64,000 nucleotides of DNA from JBBIII01 sp037446575 (GTDB taxonomy: Bacteria > Bacteroidota > Ignavibacteria > UBA10030). The DNA is taken from contig JBBIII010000003.1 of the NCBI GenBank assembly GCA_037446575.1, forward strand, positions 1 through 64,000, written 5' to 3'. Positions within the stretch are counted from its first letter, which is position 1. Every line of letters starts with the position of its first letter. This document shows, in pieces, positions 39,706 through 49,600 of the stretch. The notes under the pieces were generated by a model. The model saw only the letters and a list, made by a program, of their open reading frames with translations, ran no database searches and was not told the origin of the DNA. The position numbers and the translations under genes are program-made.

Positions 39706-39996
39706 TCAATCTGAATTTTTTTTCTGCAATTCGCTTGATTGCATTTCCGAACTTGCGTCTGTTTTTTTTCTGAACAAAATTCCTATAGGAATAATTACGC
39801 AATATCCTAAGACCAATAAAATTGGGGCTACAACAAGCGGCAAAGTTCCATCCCAAGGTTCTTGTGCCAATGCGATATAACCCAATATTATTAGAAATAT
39901 TCCGGCGCCAAGAATTTGGTAATTCGTTTTTGTGAAAGGAAGAATATTTGATAAGACTTTTTGTTTCTTCTGAATTTGTTTTTCTATTTTAGCCAT
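39706..39996 (-). CDS. Small two-helix membrane protein (DUF3098-like)
   Basis: The 96-residue protein has a basic N-terminus (MAKIEKQIQKKQK), LPFTKTNYQILGAGIFLIILGYIAL (helix 1) and LPLVVAPILLVLGYCVIIPIGILF (helix 2), then a polar tail. The FxKxNY-helix-APxxLxxGYxxI pattern resembles the DUF3098 family of Bacteroidota-type bacteria; the function is unknown. The open frame reaches 40068, but that part reads through a terminator hairpin, while GGAG sits 5 bases before the ATG at 39996. Confidence 0.65.
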   Translation of the reverse strand: MAKIEKQIQKKQKVLSNILPFTKTNYQILGAGIFLIILGYIALAQEPWDGTLPLVVAPILLVLGYCVIIPIGILFRKKTDASSEMQSSELQKKNSD

Positions 39997-40018
39997 AAAT
40001 ACTCCATTAAAATTTAAT

Positions 40019-40050
40019 AAAAAGCCCGACGTAAGGGGGCAACGCCGGGC
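40019..40050 (-). terminator. Intrinsic terminator, second of a tandem pair
   Basis: On the minus strand GCCCGGCG and CGTCGGGC pair (one G-U) around an 11-base loop and are followed by TTTTT. It lies between lolD and the small DUF3098-like gene, 22 bases before that gene's ATG. Confidence 0.75.
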
Positions 40051-40059
40051 GCGACCAAT

Positions 40060-40090
40060 AAAAAGCAATGATCAGGGGAATAATCATTGC
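40060..40090 (-). terminator. Intrinsic terminator, first of a tandem pair, after lolD
   Basis: On the minus strand GCAATGAT and ATCATTGC form a perfect 8-base stem around a 10-base loop, then TTTTT. It starts 56 bases after the lolD stop and is the likely end of the prfB-lolCED transcript. Confidence 0.75.
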
Positions 40091-40145
40091 AAAGGCCAGC
40101 ACATAATTTATTGCATTTCTTTTCAATGTCAAGTCCTCTGTAAAA

Positions 40146-40847
40146 CTAATGTCGCGAAATAACGACTTTTCCTTCGGTAAGTTTTAATACACGCGAAGCT
40201 CGTCGTGTTAAATCGTAATTATGAGTTGCAATTACAAATGTTATTCCAAATTCTTCACATAGATGTACAAGCAACCGATGTAAAATCAATCCGTTTTCTT
40301 CATCAAGATTTCCCGATGGCTCATCTGCCAAAATTAGCTGTGGATTGTTCATAAGCGCCCTTGCTACTGCAACGCGTTGCTGTTCCCCACCAGATAATTC
40401 ATTTGGTTTATGCTTTAATCTATCTTTCAAACCAACTTGTTCTAATATTAATATTGCTCGTGATTCGATTTCTTTATTTTTTTTCCCAGCTATTAAAGCT
40501 GGCATACTAACATTTTCAAAAACGGAAAATTCTGGCAAAAGATGATGAAATTGAAAAATAAATCCCATAGTGCGATTTCGAAACTCAGCTAATTTATCAT
40601 CCGAAAATTTAAAAATATCTTGTTCTCCTAACTTAACCCTTCCATTAGTTGGACGATCAAGCCCCCCTAAAATATGCAACAATGTGCTTTTACCTGAACC
40701 TGAAGGTCCTATAATAACAACAAATTCTCCACGTCGTATTTCAATATCCAATCCTTTTAAAACCTGCAGGGAAAGATTTTTTCCCATTGGATATTCTTTC
40801 CATATATTTTCGCCAATTAATAAGGTTGATCTTCTTGTCATTCCCAT
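40146..40847 (-). CDS. lolD: ABC transporter ATP-binding protein, LolD type
   Basis: The 233-residue ATPase has Walker A GPSGSGKST, the Q-loop, signature LSGGEQQRVAVARAL and Walker B LILADEPSGNLD, typical of the LolD/MacB group. With the two permeases upstream it forms the exporter that hands mature lipoproteins from the inner membrane to a carrier. It overlaps the upstream permease by 10 bases. A MacB-like role in peptide export cannot be fully excluded, but the permease length (about 410) fits LolC/E. Confidence 0.9.
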   Translation of the reverse strand: MGMTRRSTLLIGENIWKEYPMGKNLSLQVLKGLDIEIRRGEFVVIIGPSGSGKSTLLHILGGLDRPTNGRVKLGEQDIFKFSDDKLAEFRNRTMGFIFQFHHLLPEFSVFENVSMPALIAGKKNKEIESRAILILEQVGLKDRLKHKPNELSGGEQQRVAVARALMNNPQLILADEPSGNLDEENGLILHRLLVHLCEEFGITFVIATHNYDLTRRASRVLKLTEGKVVISRH

Positions 40848-42064
40848 TGTATTGCTTTCACTGGTTCTAGTTTAGCGGCTCTTTTTGATGGAAGTATGGA
40901 TGCTGTTGAACATAGCCCGATTGCCGCAACAGCAATAATTAATATATCGAATAAATGCAATTCTACAGGCATAGCCGGAATAATATAAACCGTAGTATCT
41001 AAAGCAACAAGATGATATTTATCCTGCAAATATACAATCAATATCCCAAGTATTGTCCCCATTAATGTTCCAATAATTCCTACAAATAATCCTTGAATTC
41101 TAAATATTTTTTGAATGCTTTTATCCGTTGAACCCATAGATTTTAGAATTCCTACATCTCGTTTTTTTTCTATTACGATCATAGTTAAGGAACTTAACAA
41201 ATTGAATGACGCAACTGCAATTATCAACGATAAAACAATATATGCGCCCCATTTTTCAATTTGCATTATTGAATACAATTCTTTATGTAAATCGTACCAA
41301 GTAAGATAACGAAATGTGTTGCCATACTTTTTAATAAGAGTTTCTTTAAGTAAATCAGTTTCATTTAATTGAACGCATCGAATATCAATTCCATCTATCT
41401 TATTAAATTTGCCGAATAACGATTGGGCGCTTTTTAAATTTGTAAATGCGTAATAGCCGTCGTATTCCTTATTATTCGACTCATAAATTCCTACTATTTT
41501 ATAACGTCGAATAAGGGGAAGTCCATGCTGCATAATAGATACTTCTGCCGCAGAGGGACTAACTATTGAAATTGTATCGCCTACAACCACGCCTAACCTA
41601 TCTGCCAATATCAATCCGATTACAATAGTATTTTTATTTGTTTCGTTTAAATCGATTGAACCCAATACAATTTTTTCCTTTAATCCTGAAACAGCAGGAA
41701 TTTTTTCTGGCACGAGTCCTCGAATATTTACTACTCTATTCATATTTTTCGATACAATTAACGCTTTACCGCCTACGAACGGTGAATAATCTTTTACAAA
41801 TTTATTTTCTTTTAAGGTTTCTAATAATTGGGAGTAATAAATGGAATCTTTCTGAAATATGTTTTCAACTCGCAAATGCGGATCGAAATTAATTAATATT
41901 GAAGATACAAGACTACCAAAACCGTTAAAAACCGACAAAACGATTATTAACGCAGCGACCCCGATTGTAACCCCTATAATTGAAATAGCCGATATAATGG
42001 AAACAAACTTCAAGCTTTTTTTACTTAATAAATATCTAAGCGCTATGTATTGTTCATATTTCAT
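40838..42064 (-). CDS. Lipoprotein-releasing ABC transporter permease (LolC/E type), copy 2
   Basis: The 408-residue permease has the FtsX/MacB_PCD layout: ALRYLLSKKSLKFVSIISAISIIGVTIGVAALIIVLSVFNGF (helix 1), a periplasmic domain of about 200 residues, and three C-terminal helices with KRDVGILKSMGSTDKSIQKIFRIQGLFVG and a final LPSKRAAKLEPVKAIQ. It shares a TAATG stop/start with the upstream permease and overlaps lolD by 10 bases. LolC and LolE cannot be told apart with certainty. Confidence 0.9.
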   Translation of the reverse strand: MKYEQYIALRYLLSKKSLKFVSIISAISIIGVTIGVAALIIVLSVFNGFGSLVSSILINFDPHLRVENIFQKDSIYYSQLLETLKENKFVKDYSPFVGGKALIVSKNMNRVVNIRGLVPEKIPAVSGLKEKIVLGSIDLNETNKNTIVIGLILADRLGVVVGDTISIVSPSAAEVSIMQHGLPLIRRYKIVGIYESNNKEYDGYYAFTNLKSAQSLFGKFNKIDGIDIRCVQLNETDLLKETLIKKYGNTFRYLTWYDLHKELYSIMQIEKWGAYIVLSLIIAVASFNLLSSLTMIVIEKKRDVGILKSMGSTDKSIQKIFRIQGLFVGIIGTLMGTILGILIVYLQDKYHLVALDTTVYIIPAMPVELHLFDILIIAVAAIGLCSTASILPSKRAAKLEPVKAIQWE

Positions 42065-43302
42065 TATGAAAATCTTAATAATGTAATCGGATCCATTTTA
42101 GCGGCAACCTTCGATGGTAAATATGACGCCGCAAAACTCATTAGAAGCGATGCAATGCTAACAATTAAAAAATTAAATAAAGATAAATCAATCGGAACGT
42201 GTGTCATAAAATAAATTCCAGAAGGCAACGGAAAAAAACGATAGCTTAATTCTGCCCAGCATAGTAAAAAAGCAATTAGATTACCAAATATTGTGCCAAC
42301 AATGCCAATTAACATTCCTTGTTTCAGAAAGATCTTAACAATAGTAATCCTTTTCATTCCTAATGCCATTAAGGTGCCAATGTCATTTGATTTACCAAGA
42401 ATCATCATTAAAAGCGTGCCAATAATGTTGACAGTTGCAACGATAATAATTAGGGTAAGAATAATAAGAATAGGCATCTTTTGCATATCAATCCATGCAA
42501 ATAAATTTCTATACTGCTGGAACATCGTGCGGGCATAATATGGATAGCCAAGATATTCTGGTATCTGAATCGAAAGCGTATCTAAATACTTCAAATTATT
42601 TACCAAGATATCGAAACCAGATACTGTTTTCCCGACCTGAAATAATCGTTGAGCATTCCGCAAATTTATATATACAACGCTACCATCATAATCAGCCATG
42701 CCTGTTTCATAAATTCCACTTATTTCAAATTGCATAATTTTAGTTTGTGAAAGCGAAAGCGATGTGCCGCCAAGCGCATATATAAAAACCCTATCATTAA
42801 GATTTGCATTCAATTTTTCAGCAAGTCGTTTTCCGATTATAACGCGTTGAAGACCATAGTCGCGTTCTTCTAAATCGTATTTTCCGTAAATAAGCCGCTT
42901 CTTTCCCGCTGAAATATCATTATCAGGATCAACTCCTTTAATCAGTATTCCATCAATATCATAATTTGATCGCATCATTCCTTCTCTGGAAAGATATGGG
43001 GCAATCTCAACAACTTCAGGAAACCGAGCTATTACTTTTTGCATAGTTATATCGTGTTCACGTAGCAAGTCGTTTTCAAATGCAAATAATTGCATATGAG
43101 CGGTAAAACTGACTACATTTTCTTTAATTGTTTTCTCGAAACCTCCGAGTATGGCAAGCGTTATGTTTAAACTGGCTACGCCTAATGTTACTCCAATTAT
43201 TGCAATGATTGTTATAAAAGAAATAAATCCGCTATTATGCCTTGACAACAAATGTCTGACAGCAATGAAATCGGATACATCCGTTCTAAAAATTCGAAGC
43301 AT
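42064..43302 (-). CDS. Lipoprotein-releasing ABC transporter permease (LolC/E type), copy 1
   Basis: The 412-residue permease has the same design as its neighbour: N-terminal AVRHLLSRHNSGFISFITIIAIIGVTLGVASLNITLAILGGFE, periplasmic domain, and helices with KSNDIGTLMALGMKRITIVKIFLKQGMLIG, ending LPSKVAAKMDPITLLR. It is the partner subunit of a LolCDE-type complex. Its ATG overlaps the prfB stop as TAATG, so its translation is probably tied to that of RF2. Confidence 0.9.
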   Translation of the reverse strand: MLRIFRTDVSDFIAVRHLLSRHNSGFISFITIIAIIGVTLGVASLNITLAILGGFEKTIKENVVSFTAHMQLFAFENDLLREHDITMQKVIARFPEVVEIAPYLSREGMMRSNYDIDGILIKGVDPDNDISAGKKRLIYGKYDLEERDYGLQRVIIGKRLAEKLNANLNDRVFIYALGGTSLSLSQTKIMQFEISGIYETGMADYDGSVVYINLRNAQRLFQVGKTVSGFDILVNNLKYLDTLSIQIPEYLGYPYYARTMFQQYRNLFAWIDMQKMPILIILTLIIIVATVNIIGTLLMMILGKSNDIGTLMALGMKRITIVKIFLKQGMLIGIVGTIFGNLIAFLLCWAELSYRFFPLPSGIYFMTHVPIDLSLFNFLIVSIASLLMSFAASYLPSKVAAKMDPITLLRFS

Positions 43303-44418
43303 TAATTACTCTGGTTATTTTTGGAATTTTCAAGAAGACATTTCTTAATAAATTCATCAATATCGCCATCCATAACTGATTGAACATCCCCTTTTTCTGC
43401 GCCAGTTCTATGATCTTTGACAAGCTGATATGGTTGAAATGTATATGAACGGATTTGGCTTCCCCATTCTATTTTTTTCTTAGTGCTTTCTATAGCATTT
43501 AATCTTGCTTCTTCTTCTTCACGTTTAATTTGATACAAGCGTGATTTTAACATTTTCATAGCACGTTCTCTATTTTGAAATTGTGAACGCTCTTGTTGAC
43601 AGGCTACAATTACGCCGGAAGGTATATGCGTTATTCTTACTGCCGTTTCTACTTTATTAACGTTTTGTCCGCCTTTGCCACCCGATCTATAAGTGTCAAT
43701 TTTTATATCAGCAGGATTAATTTCAATTTCGACATCATCTTCTATTTCAGGATACACAAAAACCGAGGCAAAGGAAGTATGACGTCTTGCATTGGAATCG
43801 AAAGGTGAAATTCTGACAAGTCTATGTACTCCAATCTCAGCTTTTAAATAACCATAGGCATACTTGCCTACGACTTCTATAGTTGCGCTTTTTATTCCAG
43901 CCCCTTCTCCTTCTAACATGTCTGCAAGAAAAACTTTGAATCCTTTCCTTTCACTCCAGCGAGAGTACATTCTTAAGAGCATTTCTGCCCAATCTTGCGC
44001 TTCTGTTCCGCCTGCTCCAGAATGAATAGTCAAGAAAGCATTTTTTTCGTCGTCAGGATTGCTTAACATATTTTTCAATTCGAGGTTATCTATTCCCACC
44101 CGAATTCGATCTAAGTCTTTCTTCGCCTCATTCTCATAGCTAATTTCTTGCAACTGCTCTGCCATTTCAATTAAAGAGTTAGTTTCTGTATAAAGATCAT
44201 TAAGATTGTTCCAAGCTGTGACCCATTCTTTTTTTTGATTTATAGATTGAATAATTTTTTGGGCTTTAATATTGTCATTCCAAAAATCATTATTAGTAGT
44301 TAATTTTTGCAATTCTTCAATTTCTTTTATGTTCTCATCAATGTTAAAGATACCCCCTAAGGGCAGTTAATCTTTTTTGTTGTTCTTCAAGTTGCGCTTT
44401 ATATTCTGAAAAATTCAA
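43302..44418 (-). CDS. prfB: Peptide chain release factor 2, with programmed +1 frameshift
   Basis: RF2 releases peptides at UGA and UAA. The main frame (43302 to about 44345) has the RF2 SPF recognition motif ([14 protein letters not shown]) and catalytic GGQ ([11 protein letters not shown]). Upstream in another frame, a TTG start at 44418, with AGGA 7 bases before it, opens 24 codons ending CTT then TAA at 44344-44346. The site is an internal SD AGGGGG (44353-44358), TAT, CTT, TAA, C: identical to the known RF2 site except that the stop is UAA, not UGA. Skipping one base joins the frames into 371 residues, the normal length. It is first in the operon with the Lol genes. Confidence 0.93.
44344..44358 (-). 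promoter_or_regulatory. RF2 programmed frameshift site (CUU UAA C with upstream SD-like AGGGGG)
   Basis: On the minus strand the order is AGGGGG, TAT, CTT, TAA, C. The SD-like element sits 3 bases before the CTT slippery codon, as in E. coli prfB. Ribosomes that slip from CUU to UUU read on as AAC ATT GAT GAG. The stop is UAA, which RF1 also recognises. Confidence 0.9.
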
Positions 44419-44430
44419 TGTTAATTCCTT

Positions 44431-46197
44431 TTATTTAATTTTAATATGTAACTCATTTAATTGTTTTTGATCTACAACTGACGGTGCATCGTCCATTAAA
44501 GACAAACCGCTTGTTGTTTTAGGAAAAGCAATTACATCTCGTATAGACTCGCTTCCAGTTATAAGCATTAAAATTCTATCGAAACCGAATGCAATGCCGC
44601 CATGTGGCGGCGCGCCATATTTAAATGCATCTAACAAAAACCCGAATCTCATATCAGCTTCTGCTTTTTCTATACCTAATAATTCGAACATTTTATTTTG
44701 CATTTCCGGCGTGTGAATCCTTATACTCCCGCCTGCAATTTCATTCCCATTGAGAACTAAATCATAAGCACGCGCGTGTACTTTATCTGGTTCAGTATCT
44801 AATAATTTTACATCATCATCTTTTGGCGCGGTAAATGGATGGTGAACTGCAACAAATCGCTTTTCATCGTTATCGTATTCAAGCAATGGAAAATCTGTAA
44901 TCCAGATGAAATTCCATTTTTCTTTTTGTATTAGATTTAGCTTTTGCGCCATTTCGAGACGTAATGCGCCAAGCACAGTTAATGTTTTTTTCCATTCTCC
45001 AGAGACAAGCAAAATTAAATCGCCAATCTGCGCATTAAATTTTTTAACGATTTCCTTCGTCTCTTCTTCTGTAATGAATTTATTAATTGAAGATTCTGTC
45101 TTGTCTTCATTCACTCGGAAATAAATCAGTCCGCCAGCGCCAAGCGTCTTAACAAAATCTGTTAACATATCTAATTGATTTCTTGTATATGAAGCAAGTC
45201 CTTTTACATTTATTCCGGCAACAATTCCATTATTTTTTATGGTTTCGCTAAAAATGCGAAAATTTGAATGACGAGCAATTTCTGAACAATTCGTTATTTC
45301 TAAACCGAAGCGCGTGTCGGGTTTGTCGCTTCCGTATTTTTCCATAGCTTCTTTATATGTTAACCTTGGAAAAGTTAATTGCAAATCATACTCTAATATT
45401 CCGGAAAATATTTTTCTTATTGCGCCTTCTGTTATATTCTGAACATCCTCTTCGTTGGCGAAAGACATTTCAATGTCGATTTGTGTAAATTCAAGTTGGC
45501 GATCGGCTCGTAAATCTTCATCTCTAAAGCACTTCACAATTTGAAAATATTTGTCATAACCAGCAACCATTAGAATCTGTTTGTAAGTTTGGGGAGATTG
45601 CGGCAAGGCATAAAATTTTCCTTTGTGCAATCTGCTTGGCACGAGAAAATCACGAGCACCTTCTGGAGTGCTTTTCATTAAAACGGGCGTTTCAATTTCA
45701 AGAAATCCATTTTCATCAAAATACTTGCGCGCAATTTGATACGCTCTATGTCTGATTACAAGCTTTTCTTGTACTAAAGGTCTTCTCAAATCGAGATATC
45801 TGTATTTTAACCTGAGATCTTCGTTAATTTCAGCATATTCATCTAAAGAAAAAGGCGGGGTGTCGGATTTATTTAGTATTTGAATTTCGTTCACGTCAAC
45901 TTCAATTTCACCTGTAGGAATATTTAAATTTTCAGTTTCTTTAGGTCGAATATTCACACTCCCTGTAACAGAGATAACATATTCAGAGCGCAAAGTTTTT
46001 GCAGTTTCATATGAAATATTATCTCTTTCGGGTGAGAATGCTATTTGTGTTATTCCATATCTATCGCGTAGATCAATAAAAATTAAACCGCCCAAATCTC
46101 TTCGTTTATCAACCCATCCGTTTAATGTTACAACTTTTCCAAGATGACTTTTTCTAAGTTCACCACATGTTGCAGTTCGTTTTTTATATTTTTCCAA
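44431..46197 (-). CDS. aspS: Aspartyl-tRNA synthetase
   Basis: The 588-residue class II enzyme is the bacterial type: an N-terminal OB anticodon domain (VTLNGWVDKRRDLGGLIFIDLRDR), the catalytic core (motif 2 FRDEDLRADRQLEFTQIDIEMS, motif 3 GIAFGFDRILMLITGS) and an inserted GAD domain in the middle. The start is TTG at 46197: GAGGAT lies 4 bases upstream (46201-46206) and family N-termini begin here. It lies 13 bases from the prfB TTG start. Confidence 0.96.
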   Translation of the reverse strand: MEKYKKRTATCGELRKSHLGKVVTLNGWVDKRRDLGGLIFIDLRDRYGITQIAFSPERDNISYETAKTLRSEYVISVTGSVNIRPKETENLNIPTGEIEVDVNEIQILNKSDTPPFSLDEYAEINEDLRLKYRYLDLRRPLVQEKLVIRHRAYQIARKYFDENGFLEIETPVLMKSTPEGARDFLVPSRLHKGKFYALPQSPQTYKQILMVAGYDKYFQIVKCFRDEDLRADRQLEFTQIDIEMSFANEEDVQNITEGAIRKIFSGILEYDLQLTFPRLTYKEAMEKYGSDKPDTRFGLEITNCSEIARHSNFRIFSETIKNNGIVAGINVKGLASYTRNQLDMLTDFVKTLGAGGLIYFRVNEDKTESSINKFITEEETKEIVKKFNAQIGDLILLVSGEWKKTLTVLGALRLEMAQKLNLIQKEKWNFIWITDFPLLEYDNDEKRFVAVHHPFTAPKDDDVKLLDTEPDKVHARAYDLVLNGNEIAGGSIRIHTPEMQNKMFELLGIEKAEADMRFGFLLDAFKYGAPPHGGIAFGFDRILMLITGSESIRDVIAFPKTTSGLSLMDDAPSVVDQKQLNELHIKIK

Positions 46198-46216
46198 ATT
46201 ATCCTCATGAATATTT

Positions 46217-46261
46217 TAAAAAAAAAGCGAGAAGCGCTAATAATGCGTCTACTTCTCGCTT
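46217..46261 (-). terminator. Intrinsic terminator after trxA
   Basis: On the minus strand AAGCGAGAAG pairs perfectly with CTTCTCGCTT across a 17-base loop and runs into at least eight T residues. It lies 13 bases after the thioredoxin stop and just upstream of aspS. Confidence 0.85.
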
Positions 46262-46274
46262 GTCAATTCTTTAT

Positions 46275-46598
46275 TCAATTTATATGCTTTGATATCTTTT
46301 CGATGAGTGCTTTTTTTGGAGCCGCGCCAACAATTTGTTCGACAACTTTGCCATCTTTAAAAATCAATAACGTTGGAATACTTCGTATTCCAAATTTCAT
46401 TGCAAAATTTTGATTACTATCTATATCAACCTTGCCAACCTTTAATTTACCTTCAAATTCATTAGCAATTTCATCAACTATCGGCGCAATCATCTTGCAA
46501 GGCATGCACCAAATTGCCCAAAAATCTACTAGTACCGGCAAATTGGATTTAAGCACCTCCGTTTCAAAATTGTTGTCAGTTATTTCTATTGGCTTCAT
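46275..46598 (-). CDS. trxA: Thioredoxin with a CMPC active site
   Basis: The 107-residue protein has the thioredoxin fold and length: VLVDFWAIWCMPCKMIAPIVDEIA with redox cysteines C31 and C34, the cis-proline region IRSIPTLLIFKDGKVVEQIVGA, and a C-terminal helix. The active site reads WCMPC instead of the near-universal WCGPC. It lies 9 bases downstream of dnaE and ends at a strong terminator. Its role as a general disulfide reductase is likely but the altered motif may shift the redox potential. Confidence 0.93.
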   Translation of the reverse strand: MKPIEITDNNFETEVLKSNLPVLVDFWAIWCMPCKMIAPIVDEIANEFEGKLKVGKVDIDSNQNFAMKFGIRSIPTLLIFKDGKVVEQIVGAAPKKALIEKISKHIN

Positions 46599-46607
46599 TT
46601 TATTCCT

Positions 46608-49600
46608 TTATTTATCGCTAAGCTTAATCGAATATTCACCTAATAATTGTTTCACTGCATTTGTGAATTTTTGATTAGGATCAATCGAATATTTTCTTGT
46701 TAAATATATCGAATTGTTCACTAATCCGCCACCTGTTATATTTAATATACATTTACATTTTCCATTATTTTGTTCAATTATCTTTATCAATTCAAAAATC
46801 TTATTTTCTTGCAAAGAATCTAAATTCAGGTTTATACAAACACTTTTTGCGAATTTTTTTCGAACTTCTTCAATATTAATAATTTCATTTACAATGACCT
46901 TAATAGCTTCTTCACTGCCATCATTTTTTCCTATCATCATTACAATAGAGCCTTTATAGAGCAAAGATGAATATTTCTGGTATGCATCTGCAAAAACAAT
47001 ACATTCAGCTTTTCCTGTAAAATCTTCTATAGTTACAAATGCCATAGTTTTACCGCGTTTATCTATTTTATTCTTTATCTCTGAAATAATACCGCACACT
47101 CTAACAGTCGCGGTCAATTTTACGTTGTGCGCTTCATTCAGTTTAGCGGTTGCGAGTCCTTCAATTTCATCTCTATATTTTATGAGCGGATGCCCTGAAA
47201 CATAAAAACCCAAGACCGACTTTTCTCGCGTAAGTTTTTCTATTTCTGACCAAGGCGCAATTGTTCCCAAAGTTGGTTTATGCGTAATTATTGTGCCTCC
47301 ACTTTCAAATAAACTTGATTGTCCTTTTTCAATTTGAATTTGTAACTTTTGCCCGTAAGAAATTTCTGTTTCTACGTGCTCAAATAATTGCGCTCTATTA
47401 TTATTAAGAGAATCTAATGCACCTGCCTGTATTAAACCTTCTAATGTTTTCTTATTTACTATTCGAAGATCGACACGGGAACATAAATCAAAAATATCAT
47501 TAAATTTTCCTTGCTCACTTCTTGTCCGGACAATATTTTCTACAGCGCTAATTCCAACATTTTTTATTGCGCTCAAGCCAAATCGAATTCCTTTAGGAGT
47601 TACAACAAAATTTACACCGCTTTCATTCACATCTGGCGGAAAAACTTCAATGCCTAACTTACGGCATTCATCTATTAGCACAACAATTTTATCGGTATTA
47701 TCCATTTCACTAGAAAGTGTTGCAGCCATATATTCTGCAGGATAATGCGCCTTTAGGTAGGCTGTTTGATATGCTAATACCGAATATGCAACGCTATGAG
47801 ATTTGTTAAAACCATAAGAGGCGAATTTCTCTATCAAATCGAAAATATCAGCCGCTATTTTTCTCTCGATATTTTTCTTAACAGCGCTTTCAACAAATTC
47901 TTTCTTCTGTTTCGCCATTAATTCTTTGTCTTTTTTTCCCATAGCTCGTCGTAATATATCAGCTTGAGCTAAACTTAAACCTCCTATTTCACTTGCTATT
48001 TTAATTACCTGTTCCTGATATACAATTACACCGTATGTTTCCTTCAAAATCGATTCTAATTTTGGATGAAGGTATGAAATTTTTTGTCTTCCATTTTTAC
48101 GATCAATAAAATCAGGTATATAATCCATGGGCCCAGGGCGATATAACGCATTCATTGCAACTAGATCATGGATAGTGGAGGGTTTAAGTTTACGCAAATA
48201 TTCTTGCATTCCAGAACTTTCAAATTGGAAAAGAGCTACTGTTTGTCCGCGACTAAAAAGTCCTAAAGTCTTTGCATCATCTTCCGGTAAATTAAATAAA
48301 TCAATTTCTACACTGCATTTTTCCTTAATCATACTTAATGCATTATCAAGCACTGTGAGAGTACGCAAACCAAGAAAATCCATTTTTAGAAGACCAGCAT
48401 CTTCAAGGTCTTTCATATTATATTGAGTCATCATATCGGTTTGTGGAGTCTTATACATAGGGACAAAATCAGTAATGTCCCCTGGAGCTATTACAACACC
48501 AGCCGCATGTGTCGAAACATTTCTATTTAATCCTTCAAGAATTTTTGCAGTATTAATTAACAATCTAATCTTTTCATCAGCACTTTCATTTACCCATTTC
48601 AAATCTGGAACAGAGTTTAATGATTCTTCAATCGTCATCACTTTGCCTTGTATGACTGGAATTTGTTTAGTAATCGAATCTATTACAGACAGCTGAATGC
48701 CCAAAACTCTTCCAACATCCTTTAATACTGCACGCGCAGACATTGTGCCAAAGGTAACTATTTGCGCTACTGAATTTTCTCCGTACTTATTCTTAACATA
48801 TTCGATTACTTTATCACGTTTATTATCTGAAAAATCGATATCAATATCAGGCATCGAAATTCGGTCAGAATTAAGAAAACGTTCAAAAAGTAAATCATAT
48901 TTTAAGGGATCAATATCAGTAATTCCAAGCGCATAAGATACTATACTGCCTGCCGCGCTGCCGCGTCCGGGACCTACTCGAACTCCATATTCACGCGCCG
49001 CATTAATAAAATCCTGAACAATAAGAAAATAACTTGCATAGTCCATTTTCTGAATAACTTCAACTTCTCGCTCCATCCTTTTTGTTATTTCCTCTGTAAC
49101 GACCGGATATCTTCTCGTTATTCCCTCCCTGACTAATAGTTTAAAGTATTCATTGGCGTTTTGAATTCCCGATTCTTTCGGTAATGGAAATTCCGGCATA
49201 TGGTTCTTTTTCAATTCTAATTCGAGATTGCATTTTTCAGCTATTTCTAATGTTGATTCGATCGCTTCTGGATATTCTTTGAATAATTCTATCATCTCTT
49301 CAGAAGATTTAAAATATAGCTGGTCAGTTTGATATTTTAATCTCATATAATCTAATGAATTGCCTACACTCGCTTCTGGAATATGTAGCATTATGTTGTG
49401 GGGTATTGCATGCTCTCGCTTTATATAGTGACAATCGTTAGTCGCTACAAGCTTGATGTTAATTTCTTTTCCAATCTTTGGGAGTTCGATAAGAAGCGGC
49501 TTTTCTTTTTCTAATCCATGATTTTGAATTTCGAGATAGAAATCTTCACCAAAAATATTTTTTAGTATTGATGCATTTTCTAATGCTTCTTTATAATTCC

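Noticed and set aside
39997..40068. Longer N-terminus for the small membrane protein
   Set aside because: The extension reads through a terminator stem; GGAG is correctly placed for the ATG at 39996.
43302..44312. RF2 as a stand-alone 336-residue frame starting at TTG 44312
   Set aside because: It lacks the RF2 N-terminus; the upstream frame plus the AGGGGG-TAT-CTT slip site gives the full protein.
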